A DNA stretch of 64,000 nucleotides from Zymoseptoria tritici IPO323 (taxonomy: Eukaryota; Ascomycota; Dothideomycetes; Mycosphaerellales; Mycosphaerellaceae): positions 1,674,001 through 1,738,000 of the forward strand of contig NC_018217.1 of NCBI RefSeq assembly GCF_000219625.1. The letters run 5' to 3'. Below are positions 1-11,862 of this stretch, piece after piece. How positions within the stretch are numbered: position 1 is the stretch's first letter; each line of letters starts with the position of its first letter. Both the position numbers and the translations under genes were made by a program. The notes under the pieces are model-generated. The model was not told where the DNA came from, ran no database searches, and was given only the letters and a program-made list of their open reading frames with translations.

Positions 1-253
1 GAACGGGATGAGCACGCACGTGTTGAGAACAATCACACCGTGGAAATGGCCAAGCGTAGGTTTTATCAAAACATCATACATTCATATGCATTAGATGCAC
101 AGATGTGCAGCGAATTTTAACCGGAAATCGGCCAACTTGATCCCAATGCAACCTCAACTCTCGACTCTCGACTCGCAGCGATCTGATTCGGAGGCAGCCC
201 GAGGCTTCACTTGCTTGCGCGGGTTGTGCCTGAGCACCGTACTGCTCCTGCCT
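1..253. other. intergenic, left edge of window
   Basis: I see no convincing coding sequence here. It is the 3' flank of the minus-strand UstYa-family gene and has ordinary base composition, with no sign of transposon decay. The short frames overlapping it are the reverse-strand shadow of that gene's last exon. Confidence 0.5.
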
Positions 254-1080
254 TCAGCCGTACTTCTTCGCGTACGTCCAAACCTCATCCCAGTTTGCGC
301 AGACATGGGGGTAGTTGAGCCCATCGACGACAGCTGGTCCAGAAAACTCTCGCACAAACTCCAGTGACAGATCTGCAGAACACTGTAGACCTTGACGAAG
401 ATAATCCATGCAATGAGCTATGTGCCACATGCCGTGGATGGCTTCATCGTAGGTCGGAGTGGTCACATCTTTTGGCCAGCTACGCAAGAGCTTTTCCTTG
501 TCTACTCGGTCGTACATCAAGTCCCAGATGAAATTTCTCAGAGTGCCGAGACAGTGCAGCTGATGAAAGACCGACAATCCTGCCTTGGTGTCGGGAAATC
601 TATGTGCCTCGCTGGCAGGGAGATTTATGAAACCACGACCATTTGCTGTTGTGACTGGGTCAGTGGATGGCAAGAGCATGGTTCGGCTCACACGTACGTC
701 CTGGCAGACTCTCCCAAGCTGCATCACTTTCGTTGCTAGGCAAGGATAGAAACGTCGGGTCCAACTTGAAGGTTCTCACCTCCTTCGAGACTGTCCTGTC
801 ATCAGTCGGAGAAATTCATCTCGGACAAAGCCTACTTGCAATTCGGAACTGGCGTGTAAAGCAACGGTGCTTCGTCCAAGTGGATCCAGCGCCTGGTGAA
901 CAGGCTGGCTACCGCCAGCGCGAGAATGACATTGAGTGCAATGGAGTACCAGAGCGGCCTCGGGAGCCGCTTGTCATGACCGAGCGTAGGAGTTGCCAAT
1001 CTCGGATCCAGGAGCTCATCGTCGCGGATGGGTTGGTAGCAGCCAGATCCTGCCTTCCGGGAAAAAAAAGGCATCTTCAT
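254..1080 (-). CDS. UstYa-family (DUF3328) oxidase-like protein
   Basis: Three exons are inferred: 836-1080, 698-795 and 254-645, together 735 nt or 244 codons plus stop. The N-terminal exon gives a short cytosolic part and one membrane segment at about residues 43-61, followed by the family's usual YTPV-type stretch. The diagnostic HxxHC motifs are both present: HQLHC at residues 142-146 and HIAHC at 189-193, the second followed by the typical MDYLRQ. UstYa-family proteins act as oxidases or cyclases in fungal peptide pathways such as ustiloxin, phomopsin and cyclochlorotine. They are also found scattered in other secondary-metabolite loci. The first intron would be only about 40 nt (GTAGGC..CAG), so that junction is the least certain. 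The gene is divergent from a second UstYa-family gene, which suggests a shared pathway. The substrate cannot be read from sequence. Confidence 0.85.
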
Positions 1081-1420
1081 GATGTCAGTCGAGGTGAGCT
1101 CTCAGTAAGGTAACTCAGTCCGAAAAGAAAACCAGCTCTTGGTAGCTGACAGCATAGCGCGCTCGTTGTCACTCGAAGCTTCGCCATTCACCGGCGGCAC
1201 GCCTCAAAGTCTTGGCGGAAACGAATGATAATTCTTCCGGCGACACGCTCTTCGCCTGAGTGCTGTCGAGATGCGGCGGCAAGTCGTGATAACGTACCAC
1301 GCAGGGAGGATCATCGACGTCCCTTCTGCTTCCCTGCTATTCGACTTCTCGCCGGTGTTCAAGAACTCTGGACAGAGGGTTCCACGCAACGCTCCATACC
1401 ACACCATTAGAACACAGGCC
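1081..1420. promoter_or_regulatory. shared divergent promoter of two UstYa-family genes
   Basis: This 340-bp interval separates the start codons of the two head-to-head UstYa-family genes and must hold both promoters. I see no clear TATA box or repeated operator. The small frames crossing it do not resemble proteins. The assignment rests on gene geometry only. Confidence 0.5.
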
Positions 1421-1909
1421 ATGAAGTGCTTTGATGCCTCGCTCGGGCGGAGCGTGGGCTTTTTACTAAGCTGGCTCTCCTTGGCCATGTTTCTTGCATC
1501 ATATGTGCTTATGGTCACATACGTTTGGACGACTCGTGCTCAAGATGTGTGTGCATTGGGAAATGAAAGTATGTCACCCCTGTCGGTCAACGAAGCTCAC
1601 GCAAATGACTCTGCGCAATAGAGATATACGATGATGTTCCTTTAATATATCACAAGGAACATTTCCGACGTGCTGGATTCCACGACCCAAGGCATGCGAT
1701 CAACACTGCGTATGAGGGTATACCAGACGACTCGAACGAAGCTGCATGGTCACATCTCCTGGACGGTTCGTTTGAAAACTTTCGTCGATTGACATGATTC
1801 TCATCATCGCTTAGCTGGAGTGGTCACGATATCACCGATGGAAAATGCACGGCTGGACCACACCAGCGCACCGACACGACACGACAAGAGCAAATTCATC
1901 GTCGAGCTG
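1421..1909 (+). pseudogene. UstYa-family gene, 5' part, broken by transposon insertion
   Basis: This is the N-terminal part of a second UstYa-family gene. Exons are 1421-1568, 1622-1765 and 1815-1909. Introns are GTATGT..CAATAG and GTTCGT..GCTTAG, and phases agree across both. The protein starts with a membrane segment at about residues 13-35, then a YEGIP-type stretch and a WSHLL block, which match the family order. Coding is cut at 1909 by the LTR of a Gypsy-type element, immediately after a GCTG that recurs at the right junction. The remaining exons are at 19183-19638 in a compatible frame, including both HxxHC motifs. Apart from the insertion I see no frameshift or premature stop, so disruption looks recent. 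Any transcript from the native promoter would run into the LTR, where the frame ends at once in TGA. Confidence 0.85.
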
Positions 1910-2083
1910 TGATCAAAAAGCGGAAAAAGAATGATACCCATTTATAAGGGCGGAGGCCCTTAAGCTATATAGACTAACTGAAACGAGCGAGTTATGTGAT
2001 AATAACGAGCCTTTAAGTGAAACGGTGCCTAAGGCTTTAAGGGTTTAAGTAAACCTGAGCGAGGTTTTTAGTGTTTTTAAACA
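1910..2083 (-). repeat. left (3') LTR of outer Gypsy element
   Basis: This 174-bp repeat begins TGATCAAAAAGCGG and ends in ACA. It matches 19005-19178 at all but about 10 positions, and every difference is a transition of the RIP type. Confidence 0.93.
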
Positions 2084-2485
2084 TCCTCCCCTTTAGTAAA
2101 TGCGTGACCTTAAGCGTTCGTAACAACCTTAATTAAAGGCTCAGGTCATATGCTAATGCTCTTAAGTAGGTGTGCGTGATCTCGAATGAACGAGCGTGAT
2201 CCGGGCTTAAGTGCAATCGTCCAGCTGATTCCAGCAGGTAAATAATCCAATTCACGTACTATTACAAGCCTTAAGCTGGTGACTACTAGTACGTAGTCGA
2301 ATTTACTAGTAGGTCGCCCCTCTAAGGGCACAAAAGCAACTGCATTCTTCTTTTTAAACCCTCTCTCTTTTATTAACTTCCGCAATCCTTTCCTTCCCTT
2401 TTCCTTAGACCTTTATATAGTCTACAATTACTACACCTTACAACATTATAACATACCTTAAGTAACAGTCGCTATAGCGAAGGGT
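2084..2485. other. outer-element interior between LTR and antisense frame
   Basis: This stretch holds the minus-strand polypurine tract (2084-2094) and then about 390 bp of decayed element sequence. A 79-codon open frame on the minus strand (2146-2385) has no recognisable domain and may be a remnant. No gene can be supported. Confidence 0.5.
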
Positions 2486-4873
2486 AACGAAGATAAGCGT
2501 AAGAAAGACGATAAGAGTAAGGACGACAAGGTCGACAAGCAGCTCCGCCGATCTCCTCGTAAACTAGCCCCTAAGTTCCCTCCTACGAAGGCTGTTTAAA
2601 GTGCTATTAAGATAGTTAAGCGCGGATACTTAGATGCAAGGATATTAACTTAAGCATTTAGCTCGGTCTTAAGTAGTAAGAAGCAGCCGTTACGAGCTGC
2701 TACTACCTAAGAATTAATAGATAAGTTCGCTTTAAGGAAACTCTACGTCTAGCCTAATATTATATCTCGGCGTAACCGTATAGAGTATACTAAGTTCGGG
2801 TATAAGCAAGCTACCGGTTATAAGTCGGCATACGATGCTTATCGAGATAGGCTTAATATATCTGCCTTAAGCCTTAGGTCTAAGCTACTAGGCATACGCG
2901 CCCCTATAAGCAATAATTACGAAATCCTTTAGCGCAACCCTTAACTAGCGAACTAGGGCTGTAGCTTAAGGAGTCGCACTACCGTATAAGGTTAGGACCC
3001 TACGATGCCTCGTAACGTCCTTAACCGCTCTCTAGATCTTCGTAGCTTATACCCTAAGCTAGATCGCTTCGACCCTTAAGGAAATATTAATAGTACTACT
3101 ATATACGCCTCTATCGGCGCTCGACTTAAAGCTCTCCTTACTTCTAGCCTAGCCTCTAATCGCATCGCGGTTACGGACGCATAGATAAGGGAAGTAATGT
3201 ATTATCTGATTATAGTGTCGAATGCGCCTATTAAGTACCTTCGGCAATTCCTAGCTGCCTTTACGATTTCCTAACTTAATACCTTAATCGATAGACTTTA
3301 AGCGTTCGAGCTAGGCGATCTACGCAGCTTAGACTAGCGTAAATCGGACAGTTACCTTATTAGGGCCTGCAAGTAATAGCGTCTAGTCTCTCTTTTTACT
3401 TAAGCTCTCGGTAGCAGCCCTTAAGAAGGTAACTGTAGCTACGAGTCCGGCAAGCGCAAGGCTAGTCCCTTTAAGTTATGCCGTAGTAGTAGAGGCTACT
3501 TTAGCTACTATGCTAACTATAGCTATACTAACTACTACGATCGCTGTTCGGTTAGAGATTCTAAACTCTAGGGAAAGACTAGGACTAAGAAGAGGAACCT
3601 AAAGGCTAAGGAAGGTAATAATAATGCGGAGGACGAGTAGGTAGACTTTAAGGAGGAAGTCTTAATTCCGCTCCTAGAAGAGCCTATCTAAGTGCCCTTA
3701 AGCCCGCCGCCTTCTAGCCCTAGACCTTTCGATTCTAGATCCGGTAGAGTTACATAGCTGCTTAACCTATTCCTTACTAGTTAGACGAATATCGCCGATA
3801 TAGAGGATATTAACTTAATAGCGGTTGCAGCTCGTTCTCCTAACTTAAGGGGTCCCTTGTCTGCTCGTAAGGAAATAGACACTACTCCTTTACGGCTAGA
3901 GCGTCCTTACTTAGATCCTTTAAGGGGATTCGGTAGATCCCTAGGTGCTAGGCCTTTGTCCTTCTATCTTCCTAAGAACTATGCTTAAGGAATGCCCTTA
4001 ACTATAGACGACAGGATCCGCCGCGACAACCTTTAAGCTAGGCGTACAACCCGTCCGGCTAACGTACCTCTACTCTTCCGCATAGGGCAATAAGGCTCCT
4101 CTAGGCCTAGCCCTACCCTCTTCCCGATAGGCGATTGTTAAGGCACTCTAGCGCTAGTGCCCTTTAGTTCAAGTACTCGTCGGGGCCCGCCTCCTCGGCC
4201 GAGTACTATGCCCGCTCCCGTTTAAGCTCCGGTTCGAAACGCACTAGCTCTAGCTCGTTAATCTCTAAGCCTACCGTTCTATAATGCGGCGGAGGATTTC
4301 GTAGATTTAATATACGAAGGAGAGAGGCTCTTATACGCTATCGATTAGACCTTAATACTAGTACGGACCGGCTTAACTAATAATTACGACCTAATTCTAA
4401 CCTTCTCCGGCCGCCTTATATACGAGCTAGTGCTCCCCTTAAGCGGTTTCGCTACCTAGGGGAACCTGTTTTTTAGTACGGCTCCTCGGGCTAATAATAG
4501 GCGTTAAGCATACGGCGTAGAGGGCCTAACAGTTCCTCTAGGAAGCTAACGCACGCGTGTGTATACGGAGCATATCGAGTAGCTCTACCGTAACCGCTTT
4601 AATAAGCGCTACTCTATATATTAAGTCGTCTAGATAGCTCTCTCGCGGGCTTAAGTGCGTCTTAGGGCTAATTAAGGCATTACTCCTTAGATGCTATACT
4701 TGTAGGCGGTAATGTTAGCCCTTAAGACTTAGCTTATTACTAAGAAGGAAGAAGATGCTAAGAGGGAGTAGGCTAAAAAGGGTTAATTCGGGTCTAAGTA
4801 GGATCGGTAGAAAATTCGTAGGCTTAAGCAGGAGCACTAAAAGCGTTGTTTTTCTTGTTTTTCTTTTTTCTAA
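2486..4873 (+). pseudogene. antisense reading frame in 3' region of outer Gypsy element
   Basis: Reading the plus strand in one constant frame over about 2.4 kb gives protein-like sequence interrupted only by TAA and TAG, the stops RIP creates. It starts with a Lys/Asp-rich basic region near 2486. A probable metal-binding block lies at about 3470-3570, where Cys is followed by many Tyr and a later Cys; many of the Tyr are plausible RIP products of His or Cys codons. An acidic and Pro-rich stretch follows, and the frame ends in a Lys/Glu-rich tail near 4850. It runs opposite to gag-pol and lies between integrase and the 3' LTR. I do not recognise the family. It could be an element-borne accessory gene or a host-derived passenger. 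Confidence 0.6.
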
Positions 4874-5154
4874 GCCCCTTTATCTGCTAGGCTGTGTATA
4901 CAATGTAATGCGATACGACGCTAGAAAGTTAGCGCGAAATAAATGTATAATAGCACTTAAGGACTAGCCTTAAGTATAAAAACATAAAATAAAAACCCTC
5001 TAGGGGATCTATTAAACTTAGGCCTTCGCATTAACCTTTCGTTTAGAATTAAAGGTTAGCTTCCTTCGTAGCTACACCGCAGGATTACGAGGAGCTTCCC
5101 TTATGTTCTAGGGTAGTCGTCGATAGGGCATAACCACAATAGTGTCCTCGTTAT

Positions 5155-5369
5155 TGTAAAAGGTGCAGTTAAGAATAGAGTAGTAGTATAAATTACTTTA
5201 GAACAGACTCGATTCGATACTCTCTCGGAAGGAGGAGATTCTACGTATCCTTATACTACAGGCGCAATCTGGCTTAAACGAGCTTAAAAGGCCCTAGTAG
5301 GGGTGCATATGCTACTAAGGTAGGGGATTAGATGCCGATTGTCGGTATTCGGCGGAGGCAGATGTAACA
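5155..5369 (-). repeat. left LTR of inner Gypsy element
   Basis: This 215-bp repeat begins TGTAAAAGGTGCAG and ends GTAACA. It is collinear with 11863-12019 plus 12902-12959 and differs by about six transitions. Confidence 0.92.
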
Positions 5370-5639
5370 TAGCCCCCCTCCTTGCGCAGAGCGTCGCGCT
5401 CTAAACAGTTTTACCTCGAGTGAATTCTTTTTGGTGTTTGCTAAGTTTAATAGCCTAAGGCCTTAATCGGGGTCTACTACGGCTTTAAAACCTAGGCTCG
5501 GATCCCTCGAGTTCTTCTCTTCTTTAACAACCTTATGCAGACTTAGTAAGTATAACTTAACCCTATCCGATAGCTAAACAGGTCTAAAAGTGCCCCCCTA
5601 AGGGGCATTTGTAGCCTATATAGTGCTAACGTAGCGTTT

Positions 5640-6600
5640 AGTTCCCTTTTAGCCCTATTTTCTACCGGACGACCTCGACTTTTATCGAAAAACCGCTATT
5701 CTTACTAAACGACCCTATCTGCGACCGAACGAGCCTATTATAACGTAACCCGCCTCTATCGCGACCTAACGTAAGCAATTCGCCGCTAACGGCATCTTTA
5801 AGGGCAATCCGTGCGTTAACTACCTTAACAAGCCCTTAAATAAGGCCGATTTGGCCTAGTTCTGCCTCTTTGCGCGCGAATCGCCGGACAAGTGGGCAAC
5901 TAATAATAAGGACGAATATTACCTAAAGTGTTACAATTGCTCCAACCGCGATTGTTTCTAGGTATGTACAGGTTTAAAAGGGGGCTTTCGGGGGCTAATG
6001 TAGTTAAAAGATGCCGGAACTGGTTAAAGGCGATATTACGAGGGCTAATAAGCTCTGTAGGGCCGCTATTGCCGCCGATAGTACCGGAGCGATAGCTGCG
6101 GCGGCTTGTGCGGCCTACAAGGCGGTCTACGTGCGCATTTAGGGGTATATGTAGTTAGTTCGGGTCTGTTTGGCTCTGTTAACCCCCTTTTAGGCGCTTT
6201 AACTCCTTTACTAATGTTAACGGCCTCTATCTGTACTAAGGCAAGGCCGAATTCGACTAGAAGGGACCGCTTATGTTCGGAAAGCGCGAGAAGTTGCTCG
6301 CTAAGAAGGCTGTAAAGCGAAAGAGGGAGCTTGTAAGTATTTAGGTCCCTTCTTGCCTAAAAGTGCCCTACTAACCCTAATAGGGTAAAGACGTGCCTAA
6401 CACCCCCCGCAAGCGACTTATTCTGGCCTAAGGATCTACCGAGGACCGCCTAAGGCGTCGCGTTCGGGCCCTTTCGGCCGCTCTAGACACCGTCTACACC
6501 TATGCAGGCGCTAAGAAGGGCTCGAAGGCCTCCGTTATAGAGGGAGTGCTCCGTCCGACCGAGTACGACCTCTCTAGGGACCTTAAGCCTAAGGAATAAG
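5640..6600 (+). pseudogene. antisense coding-like region in 3' end of inner Gypsy
   Basis: The plus strand between the left LTR and the chromodomain end of pol reads as protein-like sequence. A first block (about 5770-5960) ends in a CYNC-x4-C motif. A possible short intron follows (GTATGT at about 5962 to TAG at about 6003). A further block, rich in Lys and Arg and ending in DLKPKE before TAA near 6600, follows in another frame. The block junctions are uncertain. Like the outer element, it runs antisense to gag-pol. No family is recognised. Confidence 0.4.
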
Positions 6601-7029
6601 CATATAAGCGCTTTTTCGTGTTTCTTTTGTCTCTTTTAGCCTCTTTTAGGCTCGTTTTAGGACTAATAGGCGCAGTAACGCCCGGGTTGTTTCTTTTTGC
6701 TGCGACTTAGCGACTTATAGATTAGATAGAATTAAAATGACTTTACTGTGCTCGATTGTCTCTCGTTATGTGATAATGTCGTCCTTAGGGGCCCGTTTAG
6801 CCCCTAATTTCCCCCCCTAGGATTTTATTAGATTAAAATTCTTCTAAGGTAGAGAAAATTTTTAGGTAACTAGGAACCGGACTAAGGAGTCTGTGTAGTG
6901 TTAACTAGTGTCTTTTAGGCCTTAATAGTAACTAATAACGCGTTTGTATATCTATCGTGCTAGTCTACCGCCCTTAGTACCTCCCGTGCTTCTATTAAAT
7001 GCTCTTATCGCAGTAGGGCTAATATAAGT

Positions 7030-10000
7030 CGCAGGTTCCTAAGTGTTTTCAGACGCGGGCTAGCCCTTCTACGCGATCCTGTATATCTATCTACCGTGTT
7101 GTTTCTTACGCTTTAGGATCTTGTCTACTACGTAAACGTTAGGTTCCTCTAATCGGATCTCCTTTAGGCTATTCTAGGCCCGTTTAGTAATTTTGGTAGG
7201 TTTTTCCTCCTCTAGTAGGGAGATGTAGAACGTAGGATGGATATTTATCGTTTCCGGCAGTTCTAGCGTGTACGCGACGTCGTTTACGACTCGCTTAATC
7301 CTATATAGGCCGACATACTTGTAATCGAGCTTTTCCGACGGCCGGATAGACTTTAAATATCGAGTAGAGAGGTATATACGGTCGCTAACCTTATATGTTT
7401 TCGCAGTTTTGCGAGCATTATAGTATCGTGCGTGTCTCTCCTATAACGTAGTTAGTCTTTTATATAGCGTTTTCTATAGGCCAATTACTCTATGCGCTAT
7501 TTCCGCCGCACTAGGAGCTTTGCCCTCTAATTAGGGCAGGTCGGGCTATCTAGCGGCAATTAGATCGCGAACGTTATATACTTGGAATAGTATTACCCCT
7601 ATTGTCGCATAAACGCTATCGTTGTAAGAGAATTCGGCTACCGACAGCATTTGTGCCTAGTCGTCCTGTTCGTAGTTGTAGTATACTCGTAGGTATTGCT
7701 CTAGCGTTTGGTTCTAACGTTCCGTCTAACCGTCCGTTTAGGGGTAATATGCAGTGCTTAGGCCCCTTTAGACCCTAAGGTAGTAGCAAAGCGTGCTCTA
7801 GAACTTGGATATAAGGATTAGTCCTCTGTCGGACGTAATTAACTTAGGAGTTCCGTAAAGGCGGAAGATTTCTCTTAGGAAGACCTCCGCGAGGGTTTCG
7901 GCGTTAATATCCTTCCGTATAGGAATGTAGTAGGCCATTTTGGACTACCTGTCTATAACGACGAGGATTAAGTCGTATATATGCCCTATAAACGTACTTA
8001 GGGGCAGATTAGTAATAAAATCTAATATTAGGTCCTCCTAGGGCTCGTTTAGTAGAGCTTCCGCATAGAGTTCTCTATATAGGCTATATTGCCGTAGCTT
8101 CGCCCTGTCGCATGTCTAGCAGCTGTTTACGTAGTCCTTAACGTATTTTCTTATGTCTAGCTAGTAGAACGACCGTTGCAACAGCTCTAGGGTCCGTTTA
8201 AAACCAAAGTGGCTAGCTAGGGGATCGTTATAGCACTAGCGGAGAGCTGCTAGGCGTACTAGGCCCGCAGGCATATACAGTTTCCGTTCGTAGAAGAGGA
8301 ATTCGCCCTATATAGCCTACCTTTAGGTCTATTCCGGCGGATCCGGGTTATTTATAGCTAGTTCGACTGTTAATGCTATAGGGTTATGTTTTAGGCTTTC
8401 GCGTATTATATTAATTAGCGGGGAGTCTAATAATTCTTCTATTAGAGTGCTCGCTATTATATACGTTTTGCTATAGTAGGTCCTAGCGAGCTGTAGATAG
8501 TAGGTTATAACTGCTATTATAGACCGAACAGGGCTAGATTCGGCCGTTATTCCCTTAGACAGACCTAGTTAGTGCCAAAGGGTGTCTAATATAGGAGCAC
8601 TGTCGCTTTCGTTAATCTACCGTCCCGAGTAGTCCCTATCTTCTAAGTCTAGGCGTCTGCTTACTCCGTCCGCGGCGGTATTAAGCGACCCCGGGTTGTA
8701 CGTTATGCGGAAGTCGACGTTTAACAGCTGCTCTACCCATCTTGCCTGTCTTCGGCTTAGTTGCTTAGTTATTATAAACTATTTTAGGTTATAATAGTCT
8801 GTTAAGATCTTAATTTGGTACGAAGCGCCCTTAACGTAGTGTCTCTAGTACTTAAAGGCCTCGACTATAGCGAGAAGCTCTTAATCGTATATGTTATAGT
8901 TCCTTTCGGCCGCGTTTATCTTGCTAGAGAAGAAGGCTACTAGGTGCTAGTGCATTTTGCCCTCCGTTTTATGCGGTTAGGATAGTACTGCCCCGACGGC
9001 GAACCTAGAGGCATCTATTACGACGCGGATAGGCAGTTTTAGGTCGAAATGCCGTAAGATAGGCGCTTTAATAAACCTAGTTTTTAACTGCTAGAATGCT
9101 TGTACTGCGTTAGGTAGGAGTTCGAGGGGAACTAATTCCTCCTTTCTCTGTCGGTGTCCGCCTTTAGCACTATTTAGGCCTCTCTCTATTAAGCAGTTTA
9201 GTAAGCTAGCTATGCGGGAGAATCCCTTAATAAACTAGCGGTAGTAGTTCGCAAATCCGATAAAGATGCGAATATCCCTAACTAAGGCCGGAAGGGGCTA
9301 GTTAGCGATAGCTTAGATCCTTTCTGCCTCTATTTCGACCCCTTTTAGGGTTATTACAAACCTAAGGTAGCCGACTTGCCGCTTAAAGAACTCGCACTTT
9401 AATAGTTTAGTAAAGAGTCGGTATCTTCTAAGTCTCTCGAGGACTATCCTAACGTGTTTCTTATAGCTTTCGGCGTCTTGTAAGTATATTAAGATATCGT
9501 CGAGGTATACTACAACATAGTAGTCTAGTAGGCCCTAGAGGGCGTAGTTTATATATCCTTAGAACACTGCTAGGGCGTTAGTTAGCCTAAACAGGACTAT
9601 AGTGTACTTAAAGTAGCTATACCTCGTCCGAAAGGTAGTTTTCTACTAGTCGCTCTCCTTAATTCGGATGCGATAGTACGCGTCTCGTATATCTAGCTTT
9701 ATAAAGAACTTTGCCGGCGCTAACTAGTCCAGAGATTCCTAGACGAGGGGCAGGGCGTGTCTATTCTTAATAGTAACAGCATTAAGGGCCCTATAGTCGA
9801 CGTATAGACGTAGGCTACCGTCCTTTTTCTTTATAAAGAGGATGCCTATCCCCGCTAGGGAGGTCGAGGGGCGGATCTACCCCTTCTCTAGGCTGTCGGC
9901 GAGGTAGTTGCGTAGAGTCTCTAGTTCTGTTATAAAGAGGTTGTATAATAGGCTGTACAGGGCCTCCTTGCCTTCTTCGAGGTCGATACTAAGCTTATTC

Positions 10001-11850
10001 GGCCCCGTCTTAGGGAGAAGGGACTCGTTTCCTTCTACGAAAACGTCCGCGAAATCCGAGAATTCGCTTAGAAGTTCCGGTTCTTTTAGCGCGTCGTCTA
10101 TATATTAAGTAGCAAGGGCCTAAACGCGCCCCGAAGGGATGCCGGAGGCGTCCTTCTAGAACTCTTCGGGTAAGACGAGCCTAACCGGCCTCTATTGTCT
10201 GCCTTTCGTCCCCTTCTAGGTAACGCTTTTGCAGATAAAGTTTACCCTCGGGTTCTATCGTTCTAGCTAGGGTATGCCGAGGACTAGTTAGAACCCGTAG
10301 ATTCTTCCGACTGCGAAAGTTTCTATATATCCTCTTGTGTATCCTTAAGTGTCCGTTACTTTAAATGGGACGCGGCACTCTCCCTAAATAGCTATCCTCT
10401 AGCTGTTTAGTACTACGTATTAGGCCGTTTGCCCTAACTCGGGGCTTAGGCCTAGCTCTTTAGCTACTATGTTGTCTATAAAGTTGCTTTGCGCTCTACA
10501 ATCGAGCAGTGCTTAGAGTATCTTAGTCCTATTAGGACCCTGCATCTCTACTTTAAGGCGTATTAGCCCTTCCCCTGTAGTTTAGGGAATTCCTCTTAGC
10601 TCGGTAGCCTTTCTTTAGGCCTCTAAGTACTAGACTTAACCTGTAGCGGTTAGAGGAGATCTACTACAGGCTCTCCCTTTTCCTAACTAGTCCTTATTAG
10701 GGCATTCCTAGCGCCGGTAGCCCTCTTTGCTACATATCTAGCAGGTAGTAGCCGACTTCTCCTTATTAGCTGCCTTCGGGGGGGTTTTAGCCCTTTTCGG
10801 CCTACTCGGGGGCTTGTTGTTTTTGTTTAGGCGCCTTCTGTTAGTCTCGTCGACGGAAGTCTTCGCTAAGCGCTTTTTGTTAAATTCCTGTATCTGTCGG
10901 TACGATATATTAGCTTGTTCCTCCGCATCTACAAGGGTCGTAAGGGTAACTTAGCTCTGTTCGAGCCTGTTTCTAACCGCCGGGGTAAGAGCTCCCTTAA
11001 ATTTATAGATTATCCTAGGAATGTCGGTGCAACCGATCTTATCCTACTATTCTTTTAGGTAGTTTATTAGCCCGGTTAGGGTCCTGTCGCCCTATTTAGC
11101 CTCTTTAATATTATCTATAGCTCTTTAGGTGCGTTCGTCTTTTGTACCTATAGAATCTAGCATTATAAGCTGCATATCGCTCTATATTAGCCGAATAGGT
11201 GCCTTGTCGAGAAGGTAGTACTTCTAGTGCTGCTTTTAGGGTCTTGCTATCTATTCTTTAGCGAATTTTATCTTTTCTTCGTCGGTAGCTATGCTAGCCT
11301 AGTTAATTGCTCGGTTAATGTCTTCCTGCTACTATTCCTAGTCGGCGCGGTTCTTTCCCTCGAAGATGTAGGGATTCCGGGCCTTTAGGAGCGCGTTCTT
11401 AGGGATAGATAGCTAAACTAGGGTATCGGGTAGGATAGTAGGGATAGATCCGTTCTGTACCTAGGCAATACGGTCCCTTATAGCCTTGTTACGTGCCTAG
11501 AGAAGGCTAAGCTAGAGGAGGCGCTCCTGTCTGGCGGTAGCGGCCTCTTCCTTACGGATTTGTTTATTAATGTCGTCTTCTTCTTCCTTAGGTAGAGTGT
11601 CTTCTTCCTATAGAGGGTTCTCCGGTTCTTCTTCGCCCTCGTTAGCGGCATCCTAATGCCCGATAGGTTCTTCCGGGTTTTTAGGCCCGCCTTCGGTGTC
11701 TTCGTCGTCGCTAACGGCAGTCTAAGTAGAGGTTTCTATAGTCTCCGGGTCGTTAGCGGGTTCGTTCGTACGGCGACGGGTGCTCTTGCTCCCTAATAGG
11801 CCGGGACGAGACGAAGCTATCTCGGAAGTAATTCGTCGTGCTATAGGGTA
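7030..11850 (-). pseudogene. inner Gypsy gag-pol with chromodomain, RIP-inactivated
   Basis: On the minus strand, decayed domains run right to left. A CCHC-type knuckle sits near 10725-10750, with the His codon read as Tyr. A protease-like ALLDCRAQSNFID block is near 10460-10510. The reverse transcriptase YLDDILIY box is at about 9484-9520. An RNase H end (NTAADGVSRR) is near 8650. Integrase VVIDR and SDRGL-like blocks lie at 7830-7980. A post-integrase DYKYVGLYRIKR block is near 7300. A chromodomain (YVVDKIL then the AWKG and WEP positions, both Trp sites read as stops) lies at about 7000-7140. Stops are TAG and TAA throughout, so no product is expected. Chromodomain integrases typically direct insertion into heterochromatin marked by H3K9 methylation. 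Confidence 0.88.
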
Positions 11851-11862
11851 GATCGAATCGTA

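Noticed and set aside
1204..1518. Minus-strand frame across the UstYa divergent promoter
   Set aside because: It overlaps the first exon of the plus-strand UstYa-family gene and its promoter, with no family resemblance.
4755..4967. Open frame of 70 codons inside the outer element
   Set aside because: It is out of frame with the longer antisense coding-like region and low in complexity.
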